A program made the position numbers and the translations under genes. Below, one piece after another: positions 26,577-35,429 of a stretch of 64,000 bases of DNA. Source of the stretch: DASQYE01 sp035940775 (GTDB lineage Bacteria > Acidobacteriota > Blastocatellia > Pyrinomonadales > Pyrinomonadaceae); contig DASZEN010000004.1 in assembly GCA_035940775.1 (NCBI GenBank), forward strand, positions 186,001 through 250,000, in the 5' to 3' direction. Under the pieces are notes generated by a model. The model had not been told where the DNA came from. It saw nothing but the letters and a program-made list of their open reading frames with translations, and ran no database searches. The stretch's first letter is position 1. Every line of letters begins with the position of its first letter.

Positions 26577-27707
26577 TCATCTACGCCGCGCCTGTAAGAA
26601 TGATTGACGAACGGGCCCACCGCCTGTAAAGGGGCGCGACAGGTGGGCCAGAAAAGCGGCGGCCCGTGTCAGGCAAGTGCCAATCTGAAACGGCCATCTG
26701 GGCAGATTGTTGAAGCGGCCTTTCATACCGACGGTCGCCTCGATGGGCGAGGGCCAGTGATAACGTAAACCCTTCAACGTGCTCAGCGGCCTTGAGAAGG
26801 CGGCCTCCATCGGCGTCAGATGCCTGGCGTACATGGTGCGCGCTGTCCATTCTCTGAGGACGCTGGGCACAACCCAGGCGGGGAGACGCCTGTCGCTTGC
26901 GGCGGCCGGAACCTGATCGAGACGCGCGCCGACAAGCTGGTGCGCCAGGGCGATAGCGCAGGCGACCCAATCTGATTGCCGCCGCCGCCGCTCGCGTCCG
27001 AGGCACAACTCCCAATCAAAGCCTGCGGGACGAGCTTCCAGCGCCACCGCTATGTCGCACAACCAGAGGGGCCGCCATGCCCCTTCTCGCAGCAGGTGGA
27101 AGCAGAGGACGGAAAAGTGATCCTCGGGCCCAGGCACACGTATGTCCTCGTTCTCGACGGGGACGATACGCGAGCGCGCGTACAGCTCGTCCACGCTCAG
27201 ACCGCCGAACTTTGAGAAGCCTTCGTGTAAATCCACTTCGCATCCGGCCAGTTCCTCGGGCGCACTCTCAATCGCCGCCCGCGCCGCAGCATACTGCTGT
27301 GGACGCACGCACAGGTCTATGTCTCCGTACGGGCGCAGGCCCTGCTCCGGGTAGTGCCGCGCGATGGCCCATCCCTTCACCAGCACGGGCTCGACACCGG
27401 CCGCGCGAAGCTGCCTGAAGACCCTTGCGATATTGCGGCGGTGGATGGCGGCTCGTAAGGTCTGTAGGCGATAGGCGTCGCGCAACTGCGCGGCGGCGGG
27501 GCTCGATGAGAGTCTTGCGCAGTGACGAACGCGCCACCAAGCGAGCGCCGCCGCGCCCGTTTCAATCAGGAGAGGCGCAATCAAGTCAAGCTCCCGCTGG
27601 TCGCAAAGCAAGGCGGGCGCTTCTTCTCCTGCGCGCCATGCGTCCGCAAGCAGGCGGGCCATCAGGCGGCCCTGTGATAGCAGCGAACCGGATTCAGCCA
27701 TCTTCAA
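26577..27707 (-). CDS. Nucleotidyltransferase family protein (NTP_transf_5-like)
   Basis: A 376-aa protein. The core motif LVKGWAIARHYPEQGLRPYGDIDLCV holds the glycine turn and the D-x-D metal ligands of the nucleotidyltransferase superfamily (about residues 115-140). The flanking helical regions match the uncharacterised family often encoded beside PqqD and HprK-like proteins. It probably transfers a nucleotide or phosphate-containing group to a peptide, sugar or small molecule; the acceptor is unknown. The TTG at 27707 lies 8 bases after the PqqD stop, and an ATG at 27701 is equally possible. It is the third gene of a compact leftward operon. Confidence 0.82.
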   Translation of the reverse strand: MKMAESGSLLSQGRLMARLLADAWRAGEEAPALLCDQRELDLIAPLLIETGAAALAWWRVRHCARLSSSPAAAQLRDAYRLQTLRAAIHRRNIARVFRQLRAAGVEPVLVKGWAIARHYPEQGLRPYGDIDLCVRPQQYAAARAAIESAPEELAGCEVDLHEGFSKFGGLSVDELYARSRIVPVENEDIRVPGPEDHFSVLCFHLLREGAWRPLWLCDIAVALEARPAGFDWELCLGRERRRRQSDWVACAIALAHQLVGARLDQVPAAASDRRLPAWVVPSVLREWTARTMYARHLTPMEAAFSRPLSTLKGLRYHWPSPIEATVGMKGRFNNLPRWPFQIGTCLTRAAAFLAHLSRPFTGGGPVRQSFLQARRR

Positions 27708-27715
27708 TCCCGATC

Positions 27716-28213
27716 TCAGCCCGCGGGGTCAAAGCAGGAGCCGTCGCACACCAGGCCTTTACAGCACTCAGGATTCATTCCGCCGCAGGAAGCGCCGACT
27801 CCACCGCATTTCGAGCCGGTCTGCGCTGCCGTGGGCGCGACGATAGAGGTCACGAGCGGCACGGCGACGGCCGTCGCAATCCCGAGGCTTCGTATCAACG
27901 CTCGCCTTGACACGGGCGCATACCCGGCGAGAGGGCGCGCGCCCTTCTCCAACAGATCGGATTTCTCAAGTTGGTCGAGCGCCAGCCACACGACTTCCTG
28001 AGAGACGGGCGACTTCAATTCGCGCTCCAGCCTTTCCATCACCTGGGCCACCGTCAGCCGTCCGTCGCAGTGCTTCCAGACGAGCGCGGCTGTCTGGTTC
28101 AAGCAATGCGCCTCGTGGCTTTTCAAGTCGTAGACGAGCGTCTCGCCTGACACTTCCTGAATCACCAGCTCATCTTTTCGTGCCATCGGGACAATCCGTC
28201 GGGTTCGTTCCAT
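27716..28213 (-). CDS. PqqD-like protein fused to a twin-arginine segment and six-cysteine tail
   Basis: A 165-aa protein. Residues about 10-95 are a PqqD/RRE-type winged helix (GETLVYDLKSHEAHCLNQTAALVWKHCDG...), the fold that binds leader peptides in RiPP pathways. Residues 102-130 read SRRALIRSLGIATAVAVPLV, a twin-arginine-like motif plus hydrophobic stretch. The last 30 residues carry six cysteines spaced C-x6-C-x6-CC-x4-C-x3-C, the order seen in knottins. ACGGAGGCG precedes the ATG. The gene lies 20 bases after the kinase and 8 bases before the nucleotidyltransferase. The tail could be exported, or could be the object of modification. Confidence 0.8.
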   Translation of the reverse strand: MERTRRIVPMARKDELVIQEVSGETLVYDLKSHEAHCLNQTAALVWKHCDGRLTVAQVMERLERELKSPVSQEVVWLALDQLEKSDLLEKGARPLAGYAPVSRRALIRSLGIATAVAVPLVTSIVAPTAAQTGSKCGGVGASCGGMNPECCKGLVCDGSCFDPAG

Positions 28214-28233
28214 AACGCCTCCGTAATCATGGG

Positions 28234-29058
28234 TTACTCTTCGAGTCTCTTTAAGATAGCGTGCGCTGCGTTGGCGGCCTCGCCGCGCTCGCCTTTGAGA
28301 GTCTGCGCGCCTGACGCCGCCTGTTGCAGTGCTGAGAGCGCGGCGCGTGGATTGCGCCGCGCAGAGACGGTATTGGCAAGCAGCTCAAGCATTCCCTGTC
28401 CGGTGGAGAGCGGGCGCGGTCGCCAGCGCGCGCCACTCCTGTACCGGCTTGAGATGATCAACCCGACCGGCAGCGGCCTGTGGCCGACGCGCCCGCCAAA
28501 CTCCTCAACGCTATGCTTGGTCTGTTTCGTAGAAGCCCCTTCCCGTATCTGCAACGGCTTCGGAAAGGGATGCACGCGCCCGCTCTTGTCCATCACCGCA
28601 TACTCGTCGGAATAGTAGGTTGCGCCGAGCCGCACCAACGCGGCGACGAGCGTCGTCTTGCCGCTCAGGCTGCGCCCCGGAATGAGAATCGCCCGCCCTT
28701 TCCAGCCGACTACGCCCGCGTGTATGAAGACGCGGCGGCGTGCCGCTTCGGCCACATGTAGCTGCAAGTCCGACTCAAACATCTCCAACATTTCTTCAAG
28801 GTCGGTCGTGCGCGCGAGCCTGACTATATCGCCGTACAAAAGATTGAAGCGCCGCACGCCCGGCCTCTCTCCGGCGCCGCCATGGATGAGCGAATACAAT
28901 CGCTCGACGACGGAAACCGGCGAGGGCTTCCAGCCGACGGGCAGATAGCTCCGTATCGCGTCGAGCATTGCCGCATCGTTGACGCGCACGCCGACGCGCA
29001 CGCCGTAAGCCGTCAAAGACATTCCACCCGCCCAACCCAGGCGGTCTATCTTATCCAT
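28234..29058 (-). CDS. HprK-like Ser/PEP-carboxykinase-fold kinase
   Basis: A 274-aa protein. The P-loop IPGRSLSGKTTL (about residues 126-137) and the following YYSDEYAVMD segment match the HPr-kinase-like fold. The first 110 residues are a family-specific N-terminal domain with no HPr-kinase DRTGG-like element. In RiPP-type and surface-modification loci, similar kinases phosphorylate a peptide or glycan rather than HPr. It is the first gene of the kinase-PqqD-nucleotidyltransferase operon. The ribosome site before ATG 29058 is poor; an ATG at 29022 is a possible alternative start. Confidence 0.82.
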   Translation of the reverse strand: MDKIDRLGWAGGMSLTAYGVRVGVRVNDAAMLDAIRSYLPVGWKPSPVSVVERLYSLIHGGAGERPGVRRFNLLYGDIVRLARTTDLEEMLEMFESDLQLHVAEAARRRVFIHAGVVGWKGRAILIPGRSLSGKTTLVAALVRLGATYYSDEYAVMDKSGRVHPFPKPLQIREGASTKQTKHSVEEFGGRVGHRPLPVGLIISSRYRSGARWRPRPLSTGQGMLELLANTVSARRNPRAALSALQQAASGAQTLKGERGEAANAAHAILKRLEE

Positions 29059-29575
29059 TCAACCGGATTCCCACTTGAGTCGCGGAATCTTCGATGCCGA
29101 CATAGATAATCCTTGCAGGTAAAACGCCGCTTCGGCGTCGAGGTTGAATCGACCTTAATTGAATCGACCTTATCTGACGAACCCGTATGCGCGCGTTTGA
29201 TTGTCTCTCCCTTGAGAGCTTTCAAAACAGAGCGCCCGGAAAGGAGTGCTGCCCCAAGCGACAAAGTCTTTCCTACGTCCCTGATTCGGAACACACAGCG
29301 ATCCCGGTCGGGTGTTTTCTGCCTCTCTTTGATAAGCTTTGGGCCAGGCCACTTGCGCCCGAAAGAGGCTTATCAGCGAAGAGAATGGGATGTTGAAGTT
29401 CGACGTGCGAAGCGAGCGTCGAGAGCGTCTTACGCCTCTCAGAATTTCAATAATTAGTGGAACTCAAAAACGTCTTGTGCAGATACGCTTGTCATCTTAC
29501 CGCCCCGCGCGGAACATTGAAAGCAAATTCTTCTTTGTTCGATCCGCTTAGGAAGAGCGCCAGGAGAGATGTCCA
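29059..29575. other. Intergenic region between divergent operons
   Basis: 517 bases between the leftward kinase operon and a rightward DUF1622 gene. It contains a 15-bp sequence in tandem (TTGAATCGACCTTA-type, 29144-29173) and a small hairpin ACGCCG/CGGCGT near 29124-29138. No gene with a ribosome site is visible. Confidence 0.5.
29144..29173. repeat. Tandem 15-bp repeat, two copies
   Basis: TTGAATCGACCTTAA is followed directly by TTGAATCGACCTTAT. It lies upstream of the kinase-PqqD operon and could be an operator, but there are only two copies. Confidence 0.6.
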
Positions 29576-30031
29576 ATGCTCTGTTTGATACAGGAGACGG
29601 CCCAAAGCATTATCGGCACGCCGCGCGAAGGAGCGGCCGAGACCACCATCATTAACGCCGTGCAATGGCTGCGGTTGATCGTAGAGACGACCGGCGCAAT
29701 CATCATCGGCATGGGTGTGTTGGCGGCCGCCTACCAGTTCGTACGCGCGCTTATCCCGCCGCAACTGGAAAGCTACAACCGGATCAGACTGACGCTGGCG
29801 CGCTATCTGGCGCTCGCCCTGGAATTTCAGTTGGGTGCGGACATTCTCTCGACGGCGATTGCGCCGACCTGGGATCAGATCGGTAAACTCGGAGCCATAG
29901 CCGTGATCCGTACCGGCCTCAACTATTTTCTGACGCGCGAGATGAGAGAGGAAAATCAAGACAAAGGGGAAAGGGCAGAAGCGAAGGGCAAGGTAGATGC
30001 AACGAGTCAGGCCGACGCCGCTCTTGATTAA
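29576..30031 (+). CDS. DUF1622 membrane protein
   Basis: A 151-aa protein. A membrane segment around residues 34-55 (GAIIIGMGVLAAAYQFV) is followed by the highly conserved block RLTLARYLALALEFQLGADI, then TAIAPTWDQIGKLGAIAVIRTGLNYFL, which defines DUF1622. Two or three membrane segments are likely in total. The C-terminal 30 residues are charged and disordered. The function of the family is unknown. Confidence 0.88.
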   Translation: MLCLIQETAQSIIGTPREGAAETTIINAVQWLRLIVETTGAIIIGMGVLAAAYQFVRALIPPQLESYNRIRLTLARYLALALEFQLGADILSTAIAPTWDQIGKLGAIAVIRTGLNYFLTREMREENQDKGERAEAKGKVDATSQADAALD

Positions 30032-30107
30032 AATGCTTTGATATTTTGAGCGTTGCCGGGCCCTAACCTTTGCCTGCCGCCTTTTACACTCTCACGTTGC
30101 CCGGGCC

Positions 30108-30392
30108 TCACCACTTCACGGTTCCTTCCTTCGACGTGTCTATCTGCGCCAGTTGGGCTCCCTCGCCGTAGAAGAAAATCTTCATATTGTCGAAGAGGAA
30201 CTCATGCGTGTCGGGGTTGGACAAATCCAGACCATAGTGGTTGATTAACTGGTTCTGTTTCTGTAGCCAGGCGGCCCAGCACGGCTGGCAGACCTCCGCT
30301 CCGATGCGCTGGCCCAGCTCCGTCGGAATCGGCGCGTAGCCCAGAGCCTCGCGCTTCTCGCCGCACCGCGCGCACTTGATCTTGTCCGGCAT
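30108..30392 (-). CDS. YggX-like Fe(II)-trafficking / oxidative damage protection protein
   Basis: A 94-aa protein. The sequence aligns by eye with the YggX family: PIPTELGQRIGAEVCQPCWAAWLQKQNQLINHYGLDL, then a C-terminal FLFDNMKIFFYGEG. YggX is linked to iron handling and resistance to oxidative damage of Fe-S clusters. This version has a CARCG motif at the N-terminus and a CQPCW in the middle, more cysteines than classic YggX, and together these could form a zinc or iron site. It is monocistronic. Confidence 0.8.
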   Translation of the reverse strand: MPDKIKCARCGEKREALGYAPIPTELGQRIGAEVCQPCWAAWLQKQNQLINHYGLDLSNPDTHEFLFDNMKIFFYGEGAQLAQIDTSKEGTVKW

Positions 30393-30618
30393 CTCAACAA
30401 CTCCTTGAAAAATTGCTGCTTGAAAAATTCATTGCCAGCCTCAGAAAGCGGAGGATACCACACCTCTGCAAAGGGTGTTGATCTCTTCTTCGCAGCCTTA
30501 CTGAGCCGGTGCTAAGCCGAAGCGCGCGCTCTCTCTCTCTGTGCGCGGATCGGTTAAGAATGGACTTGAATGCCCGATGACGATTAAAGGTCGCTGGCGC
30601 GCTCTCGGCGTCCTTAGA

Positions 30619-32940
30619 TTACCTGACGATGTCGAAATCGATCCACTGTGTCGCCATGCGGTATTTATCATCTTTCGCGAGCTTGTCCGTCACGAGCACC
30701 TGCAATACATATTCGCCCGGCTCGATATTGTCTTTAAGCTTTAGAGCGCCACCGGCAACCAGTTGGCCGCCTTCTGCCTGCGCCGCCCCATTATATTCAC
30801 GAACTTTTCCGGCATAGACCTGCTGGCCGTCACGAAATAGTCGAATCTGCGTTTCCAGTTGCGGGCGACGCGCGGCCTTGTCCATCCGTGCATTGTAGAT
30901 GTAATAAGCATACTCCAGAACCATCCCGCCGCGCAGCTTTCGCACGGCTCGTCCCGCCTGTGGGTCTGTGTTGTCAATCTTATTCTCGGACTGGCTTACG
31001 ATCTGCCCGGCGACCGGAGCCGTTGCTGCTGCCGCGGTGCGCGCGGCGAGCGACTGATTTGTGCCGCGCATCGTAATGCCTGAAAGTACGAGTCGGCCTT
31101 TCTTGATGTCCGGAATCTCGATGAGCTGGTTGGCGGAGCCGACACGCCCCGTAGCCGTGTCACGCACCGCTATGCGGAGCTGATACGCGCCGGGTTTTTT
31201 GATCGGAAGCGTTACACTGTAAACGAAGCCCGCTTCGACGCTGCGCTTATAATCCTCTGCGGGCAGACGTATCGTGTGAACGCGGTCATCCTGATCTATG
31301 ATAACTCCATTGTCGCCGAACGTGATCGCCATGACATCTATGCGCGTCTTGTAGAATCCCTTGAAGATGCCCTCTTTCTCTTCCTCGAAGGTAAGTTTGC
31401 GCGCGTCTATGTGAAGCAGCGATTGGGCGAAAGAACCCTTCTTCGCATCGTAGCCGAAGAGCGAGGTCATTCGAAGCGGGACGCCACCCGAAGAGAAAGG
31501 CGAAGTGATGGCGGCATATAACTGACCGTCGGCGGTGGCCGGGCGGGCGAGACGCGCCTGCTCGTCCGTGATGCCGTAGAATCCCGTGCGCGTGCGGACG
31601 CGCAGGCCCGGGCGCTTAACCTTGACACTGATCTTACGGAAGCTCCGGCTGCTGCCAGGCGCTTTGAAGGTCGCTTCGTCCGGTCTGTAGCCGAGCAGGT
31701 AGTAGCCGTCTTCGTTAAGCACGCGACGCACCGCGCCGCTAATATCATTTGTGTTTTTGACCAGAAAGCCGCCCGTCTGCTGCGCTAGATAGCTCAGGCC
31801 CTGCTGCGACTCGAAAAACTCTTTGTTCCGATCCCGAAGTCTATTCTCGATATCGGCCATAAGTTCGTTAGGGGCTAAATCACCAAAAGTGTTAGTCACG
31901 CTCTTCGGATTGCCGACGGCAAAGGGGCCGGAGAGGTTGTCGGCAGCCGTCATGGTCAAGGGTTGCAGGCCGCGCGGGTCTATCGTGTAAAAAACCACAG
32001 AGGCCCGGTTGGCCAGATCAGTGAGGCGCTGCATAGAGTCTATGATCCGCTGGCTTCCGTCGTTCTCGCTATACATCTTAAAGCCGTCGGAGAATAGAAC
32101 TACGGACTTGCGGCCCGGCAACTCCCTGAGGCCGCGCACTATGAAATTGAGCGCACCCAGCGTGCCGACTGAAAAAATCTCTTCGCGAAACTCGTTCAGC
32201 TCCTTGCCCGGTTGCTTTATCAAAGAGGCCACCAGGTCTGCGCCCAACCTGGGCGTGCCGTCCGTTCCCTGCGCCAGCGGAACCTTGAGTCTGATCTCGT
32301 CGCCAACCGGCGCAAAGGCGTTAATGCTTCGGCTGCTCACGTTAAAACGCACGCGCTCGATGGCTGCGTATAGCAGTCGTTTATCGGCGGTGAACTGCTG
32401 CAACGCGCCCATGCCTGCGCCCGTGCGTATGATGGCGACCAGATCGCCTGGCAGCATCTGCTCGTCCACGAACTTTCTCAGAGCATCGCGGACATAATGC
32501 GAACTCTCGAACGAGAGGCCCAGATCGTCTACCACGAGCGCGATGGCGCGGCGCACCTGATCGGGACGCAAACGCACGGGCGGCGCGGGCGGCGCGTTCT
32601 TATTCTCGGCAGTCGCAGGCGTTCTCGGAGCAAGGGTCGCCCTCGCGATGTAAGAGGAGTTCAGTATTTGCTGCGGCTTGCCGTCCTCGAAAATCTCAAA
32701 ATCTTCGGCCTTGAGGTCAGTCACCTGTCGTCCGTCGCTATCCGTAACAACGGCGTCAACCTGCACAAGGTTGACGCTGATGCGAACCACATCCTCTTTC
32801 TGTTTGGTGGGCGTGCTCTGAGCATCCTGAGGAGGGTTGTCCTGTTGCGCGCCGGGCGGCTGCGGTGACGGCTGCTGTGCGAGGACGGACACAAACAGAG
32901 AGAACAACAAAGAGATTGCAACCGAAGAATGTTTTTTCAT
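30619..32940 (-). CDS. Large VWFA-related domain protein, exported
   Basis: A 773-aa protein started at the ATG at 32940 because AGAGGTCAG lies just upstream and a signal peptide (MKKHSSVAISLLFSLFVSVLA) follows. A Pro/Gln-rich spacer precedes the VWFA-related domain (VVRISVNLVQVDAVVTDSDG, DFEIFEDGKPQ). The MIDAS region reads VVDDLGLSFES rather than DxSxS, so metal binding is probably altered. The domain ends with the family block LLGYRPDEATF...RTRTGFYG (about residues 440-490). A further ~280 residues of beta-rich sequence have no recognised domain. It is a larger relative of the protein at 6934-7980. Confidence 0.87.
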   Translation of the reverse strand: MKKHSSVAISLLFSLFVSVLAQQPSPQPPGAQQDNPPQDAQSTPTKQKEDVVRISVNLVQVDAVVTDSDGRQVTDLKAEDFEIFEDGKPQQILNSSYIARATLAPRTPATAENKNAPPAPPVRLRPDQVRRAIALVVDDLGLSFESSHYVRDALRKFVDEQMLPGDLVAIIRTGAGMGALQQFTADKRLLYAAIERVRFNVSSRSINAFAPVGDEIRLKVPLAQGTDGTPRLGADLVASLIKQPGKELNEFREEIFSVGTLGALNFIVRGLRELPGRKSVVLFSDGFKMYSENDGSQRIIDSMQRLTDLANRASVVFYTIDPRGLQPLTMTAADNLSGPFAVGNPKSVTNTFGDLAPNELMADIENRLRDRNKEFFESQQGLSYLAQQTGGFLVKNTNDISGAVRRVLNEDGYYLLGYRPDEATFKAPGSSRSFRKISVKVKRPGLRVRTRTGFYGITDEQARLARPATADGQLYAAITSPFSSGGVPLRMTSLFGYDAKKGSFAQSLLHIDARKLTFEEEKEGIFKGFYKTRIDVMAITFGDNGVIIDQDDRVHTIRLPAEDYKRSVEAGFVYSVTLPIKKPGAYQLRIAVRDTATGRVGSANQLIEIPDIKKGRLVLSGITMRGTNQSLAARTAAAATAPVAGQIVSQSENKIDNTDPQAGRAVRKLRGGMVLEYAYYIYNARMDKAARRPQLETQIRLFRDGQQVYAGKVREYNGAAQAEGGQLVAGGALKLKDNIEPGEYVLQVLVTDKLAKDDKYRMATQWIDFDIVR

Positions 32941-33189
32941 ATCTGACCTCTGTTGGTTTGTTGGTTCGCGGGTGGTCGGGGAGACCTTAAGGCGTCGGGT
33001 AATATAGCATATCAAGTCAAGTAAGCGCCGGTTAAAGACCTTCTCTCTACTGTCGAGTTAACTCAGGCTCCGGGGCCGATTGCTCACGACGGGCGCTCGC
33101 GAAACTGCCAGATATATAACTCCGCTGCGAGTCTATATACAAGCTCTGATTGTGATGGCGTATTACTTTGAGCCGGGGCCGGTCGCCCG

Positions 33190-33549
33190 CTAGCGGGCGA
33201 TGAGGATTGTTGCCGCCGTGAGGAGGGCGGCCGTTATGAGCGAGAGCACGTGGACGCGAGTCGCTTTCGCGCGCAGAGCCGAAACCAGTTGGCCGTCCGC
33301 TATCTTTTCCTCACCATTATCCATGTCGCGTGAACCACGCGCAGCCAAAACCACTCAAGTCTTCTCCCTGGCCTGAAAGATTTCCAGACCGGCGAACCAT
33401 GCCGGGAAGAAGACCAGAAACCTGGACCACAGGGGCGCGTGGTAAATCCACATCAGGGCGGCGCACGTTACCGTCAGGGCGAGCACAACGTAACCGATGA
33501 TTCGTCGTCTCCGCGCTCCTTTGGGGCCGATGTTTAGAATCTGGCTCAT
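33190..33549 (-). CDS. Small two-segment membrane protein with an in-frame TGA (possible selenocysteine or nonsense mutation)
   Basis: From the ATG at 33549 the frame encodes 64 residues (starting MSQILNIGPKG, then basic residues, then two hydrophobic stretches) and ends ...FQAREKT-TGA at 33357-33355. The same frame stays open for 54 more codons, reading VVLAARGSRDMDNGEEKI and then a hydrophobic helix (VHVLSLITAALLTAATILIAR), to a TAG at 33192-33190. The two halves together look like one 119-codon protein. From memory, relatives have Cys at the TGA position (KTCV.LAARG), but I could not check this. A perfect CGCGTG-GTT-CACGCG hairpin lies 16 nt past the TGA. The second half has its own ATG at 33324 but no ribosome site. 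Confidence 0.6.
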
Positions 33550-33652
33550 AAGCTCTCTCTCTCGGTGTCTGCCCTTTCCGTGCGTCGCCTGTGCGTCCGC
33601 TGGTTTTGATTTCCGATTTAAAAGGCGGCGGCAACTCGACCTCCGGGCGGAA

Positions 33653-34669
33653 TCATTTGAAATCCCTGATGTCTTTGAAGGGCGTTTCCGGGTCTGAAAA
33701 ATCCGGGCGATAGTAATGCGATGCGCCGTCGTACTCCTGCATCCAACCCTCTTCCATGCCAAGCTCGTCAAGCGCCGAAAGGGCGCGTAAGTATTCCGAC
33801 TCAGTGATGCGGCGCGAGAGCAGCCGATAGCGCTCGTCCTCGGTCGCCGCGCGGTTGGTGGGATAATACTGCGCCATCATGGAGACGGCGACGCGCGGGC
33901 TCAGAGCGTCCCTGATCCATTCCAGAGACTCGCGCACTTCGGCCAGATCATTCGGCAGGACGAGCAGCCGAATCACCAGCCCACGCACGAGCAACCCGTT
34001 ATCATCGAACGCCAGCTCGTCGCCCGTCTGCCGGTACATCTCGGAAATGGCACGCCGCGCATGCTCCTTGTAATCCCTGACCTTCGAGTATTGATAACCC
34101 GCCTCGGAATCGGCGTATTTCAGGTCGGGCAGAAAAACGTCCACCACGCCGTCCAAAAGGCGCAGCACTTCCGTGGAATCATAAGCGTTGGTGTTATAGA
34201 CGATGGGCAGGCGCAGGCCGCGCCCGGCGGCGAGCCAGACGGCGCGCGCCATCTGCGGAGCGAAGTGTGTCGGCGAGACGAAATTTATGTTGTGACAGCC
34301 GCGCTCCTGTAGCTCGAGCATGATCGAGGCGAGGCGCGCGTGCGTCACCTGATTCCTGACCTGCTCCTTATGCGTCTGCGAAATCTGGTAGTTCTGGCAG
34401 TAGACGCAGCGCAGATTGCAGTTGCCGAAAAATATGTTGCCCGCGCCGCGCGTGCCCACGAGCGCGGGCTCTTCACCGAAGTGCGCCGTGTAGGAGGAGA
34501 CTATGGGCAGGCTGCCCGAATAGCAGGCGGCCAACTCTTCGCGCAGCCGATTGTTAAGGCAATCGCGCGGGCAGACCGTGCAGCGTTCGAGCAGCGCTTC
34601 GAGGGCCACAACGCGCCGCTCAAGCTCGCCCGTCGCGAACAAGTGTAGAAACGAGGGTTCTCTAGTCAT
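33653..34669 (-). CDS. Radical SAM protein, pyruvate-formate-lyase-activating-enzyme-like
   Basis: A 338-aa protein. The start ATG at 34669 overlaps the stop codon of the DUF2721 gene by 8 bases, so the two are translationally coupled. The radical SAM motif CNLRCVYC (C-x3-C-x2-C) binds the 4Fe-4S cluster. Upstream of it CTVCPRDC forms a second Cys group (about residues 29-36), and the block NINFVSPTHFAPQM and YNTNAYDS are conserved in COG1313-type PflA relatives. The substrate is unknown; related enzymes generate glycyl radicals or act in uncharacterised modification loci. No glycyl-radical enzyme gene is nearby. Confidence 0.87.
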   Translation of the reverse strand: MTREPSFLHLFATGELERRVVALEALLERCTVCPRDCLNNRLREELAACYSGSLPIVSSYTAHFGEEPALVGTRGAGNIFFGNCNLRCVYCQNYQISQTHKEQVRNQVTHARLASIMLELQERGCHNINFVSPTHFAPQMARAVWLAAGRGLRLPIVYNTNAYDSTEVLRLLDGVVDVFLPDLKYADSEAGYQYSKVRDYKEHARRAISEMYRQTGDELAFDDNGLLVRGLVIRLLVLPNDLAEVRESLEWIRDALSPRVAVSMMAQYYPTNRAATEDERYRLLSRRITESEYLRALSALDELGMEEGWMQEYDGASHYYRPDFSDPETPFKDIRDFK

Positions 34670-35210
34670 GTTGTCTGAAGTGTATATAGTGCGGTTTGTG
34701 TCTTTCGACCAGCTCGGCTGGCCCATACTGTTTGCTCAAGCGCCAGATGAAATCCATCTCGGTATGGATGGTCGAGAGCGCCAGCCGCGCCTCGAAGATG
34801 AGCAGTATGCTGCCGTAAAAGAGGAAGCAGGCTCCGATCAGGCCCGTGACGACCGGAATCCAGTTGTAACTGGGAGCGGCGCTGACGGCGACGGCCCCGA
34901 TGGCGACGCTGGTCGCAACGAAGATGCCGAGCGCCATGTAAAAGACGGTCATGCAGCGCTGTAGCAGGCGGGCGCGGCTCGTCAGCTTGTCGAGCTGATT
35001 GAAGATCACGGCGCGGCGTTCTTCGTAAAGCTCCATCTCGGGTTTGGTGCTCGCCAGCTCCTCCAGCCTGTCCGAGAGCGAGCGCACGCGATCCACCACG
35101 CGCCCCAATCGCGTCGAGGTCGAAAGGATCATCGTCCCGCAGGCCGAAATCAGCACGGCGGGCGTAATCATGGCCGTCAGTACGGCCAGCGCTGATGAAA
35201 CACCTTCCAT
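34662..35210 (-). CDS. DUF2721 membrane protein
   Basis: A 182-aa protein. The N-terminus LTAMITPAVLISACGTMILS, followed by TRLGRVVDRVRSLSDRL, is the DUF2721 signature. Three membrane segments are visible (about 8-29, 89-110, 118-142). The loop between them is a charged helix (EEERRAVIFNQLDKL-like). The function is unknown. It is cotranscribed and translationally coupled with the downstream radical SAM gene, which is the only functional hint. Confidence 0.85.
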   Translation of the reverse strand: MEGVSSALAVLTAMITPAVLISACGTMILSTSTRLGRVVDRVRSLSDRLEELASTKPEMELYEERRAVIFNQLDKLTSRARLLQRCMTVFYMALGIFVATSVAIGAVAVSAAPSYNWIPVVTGLIGACFLFYGSILLIFEARLALSTIHTEMDFIWRLSKQYGPAELVERHKPHYIHFRQHD

Positions 35211-35429
35211 CTCTTTGACGACGCCGGGTGCTATTTATAGCGTTGAAGCGAGCAGTAGGGCAAACGATCTGCACCCTGACTGGAGAAAATTATTTTAATG
35301 CAAGTGAAAAGAGAGAATCACACGAGTGTGAATTGTGGTATGTTACGCGCCCAAAGCAGACGCGATCTTTACTAATCTCATTCAACCTCTCACACGGGGG
35401 TTTCACCTTTTGAAAAGGAGAAGAACAAG

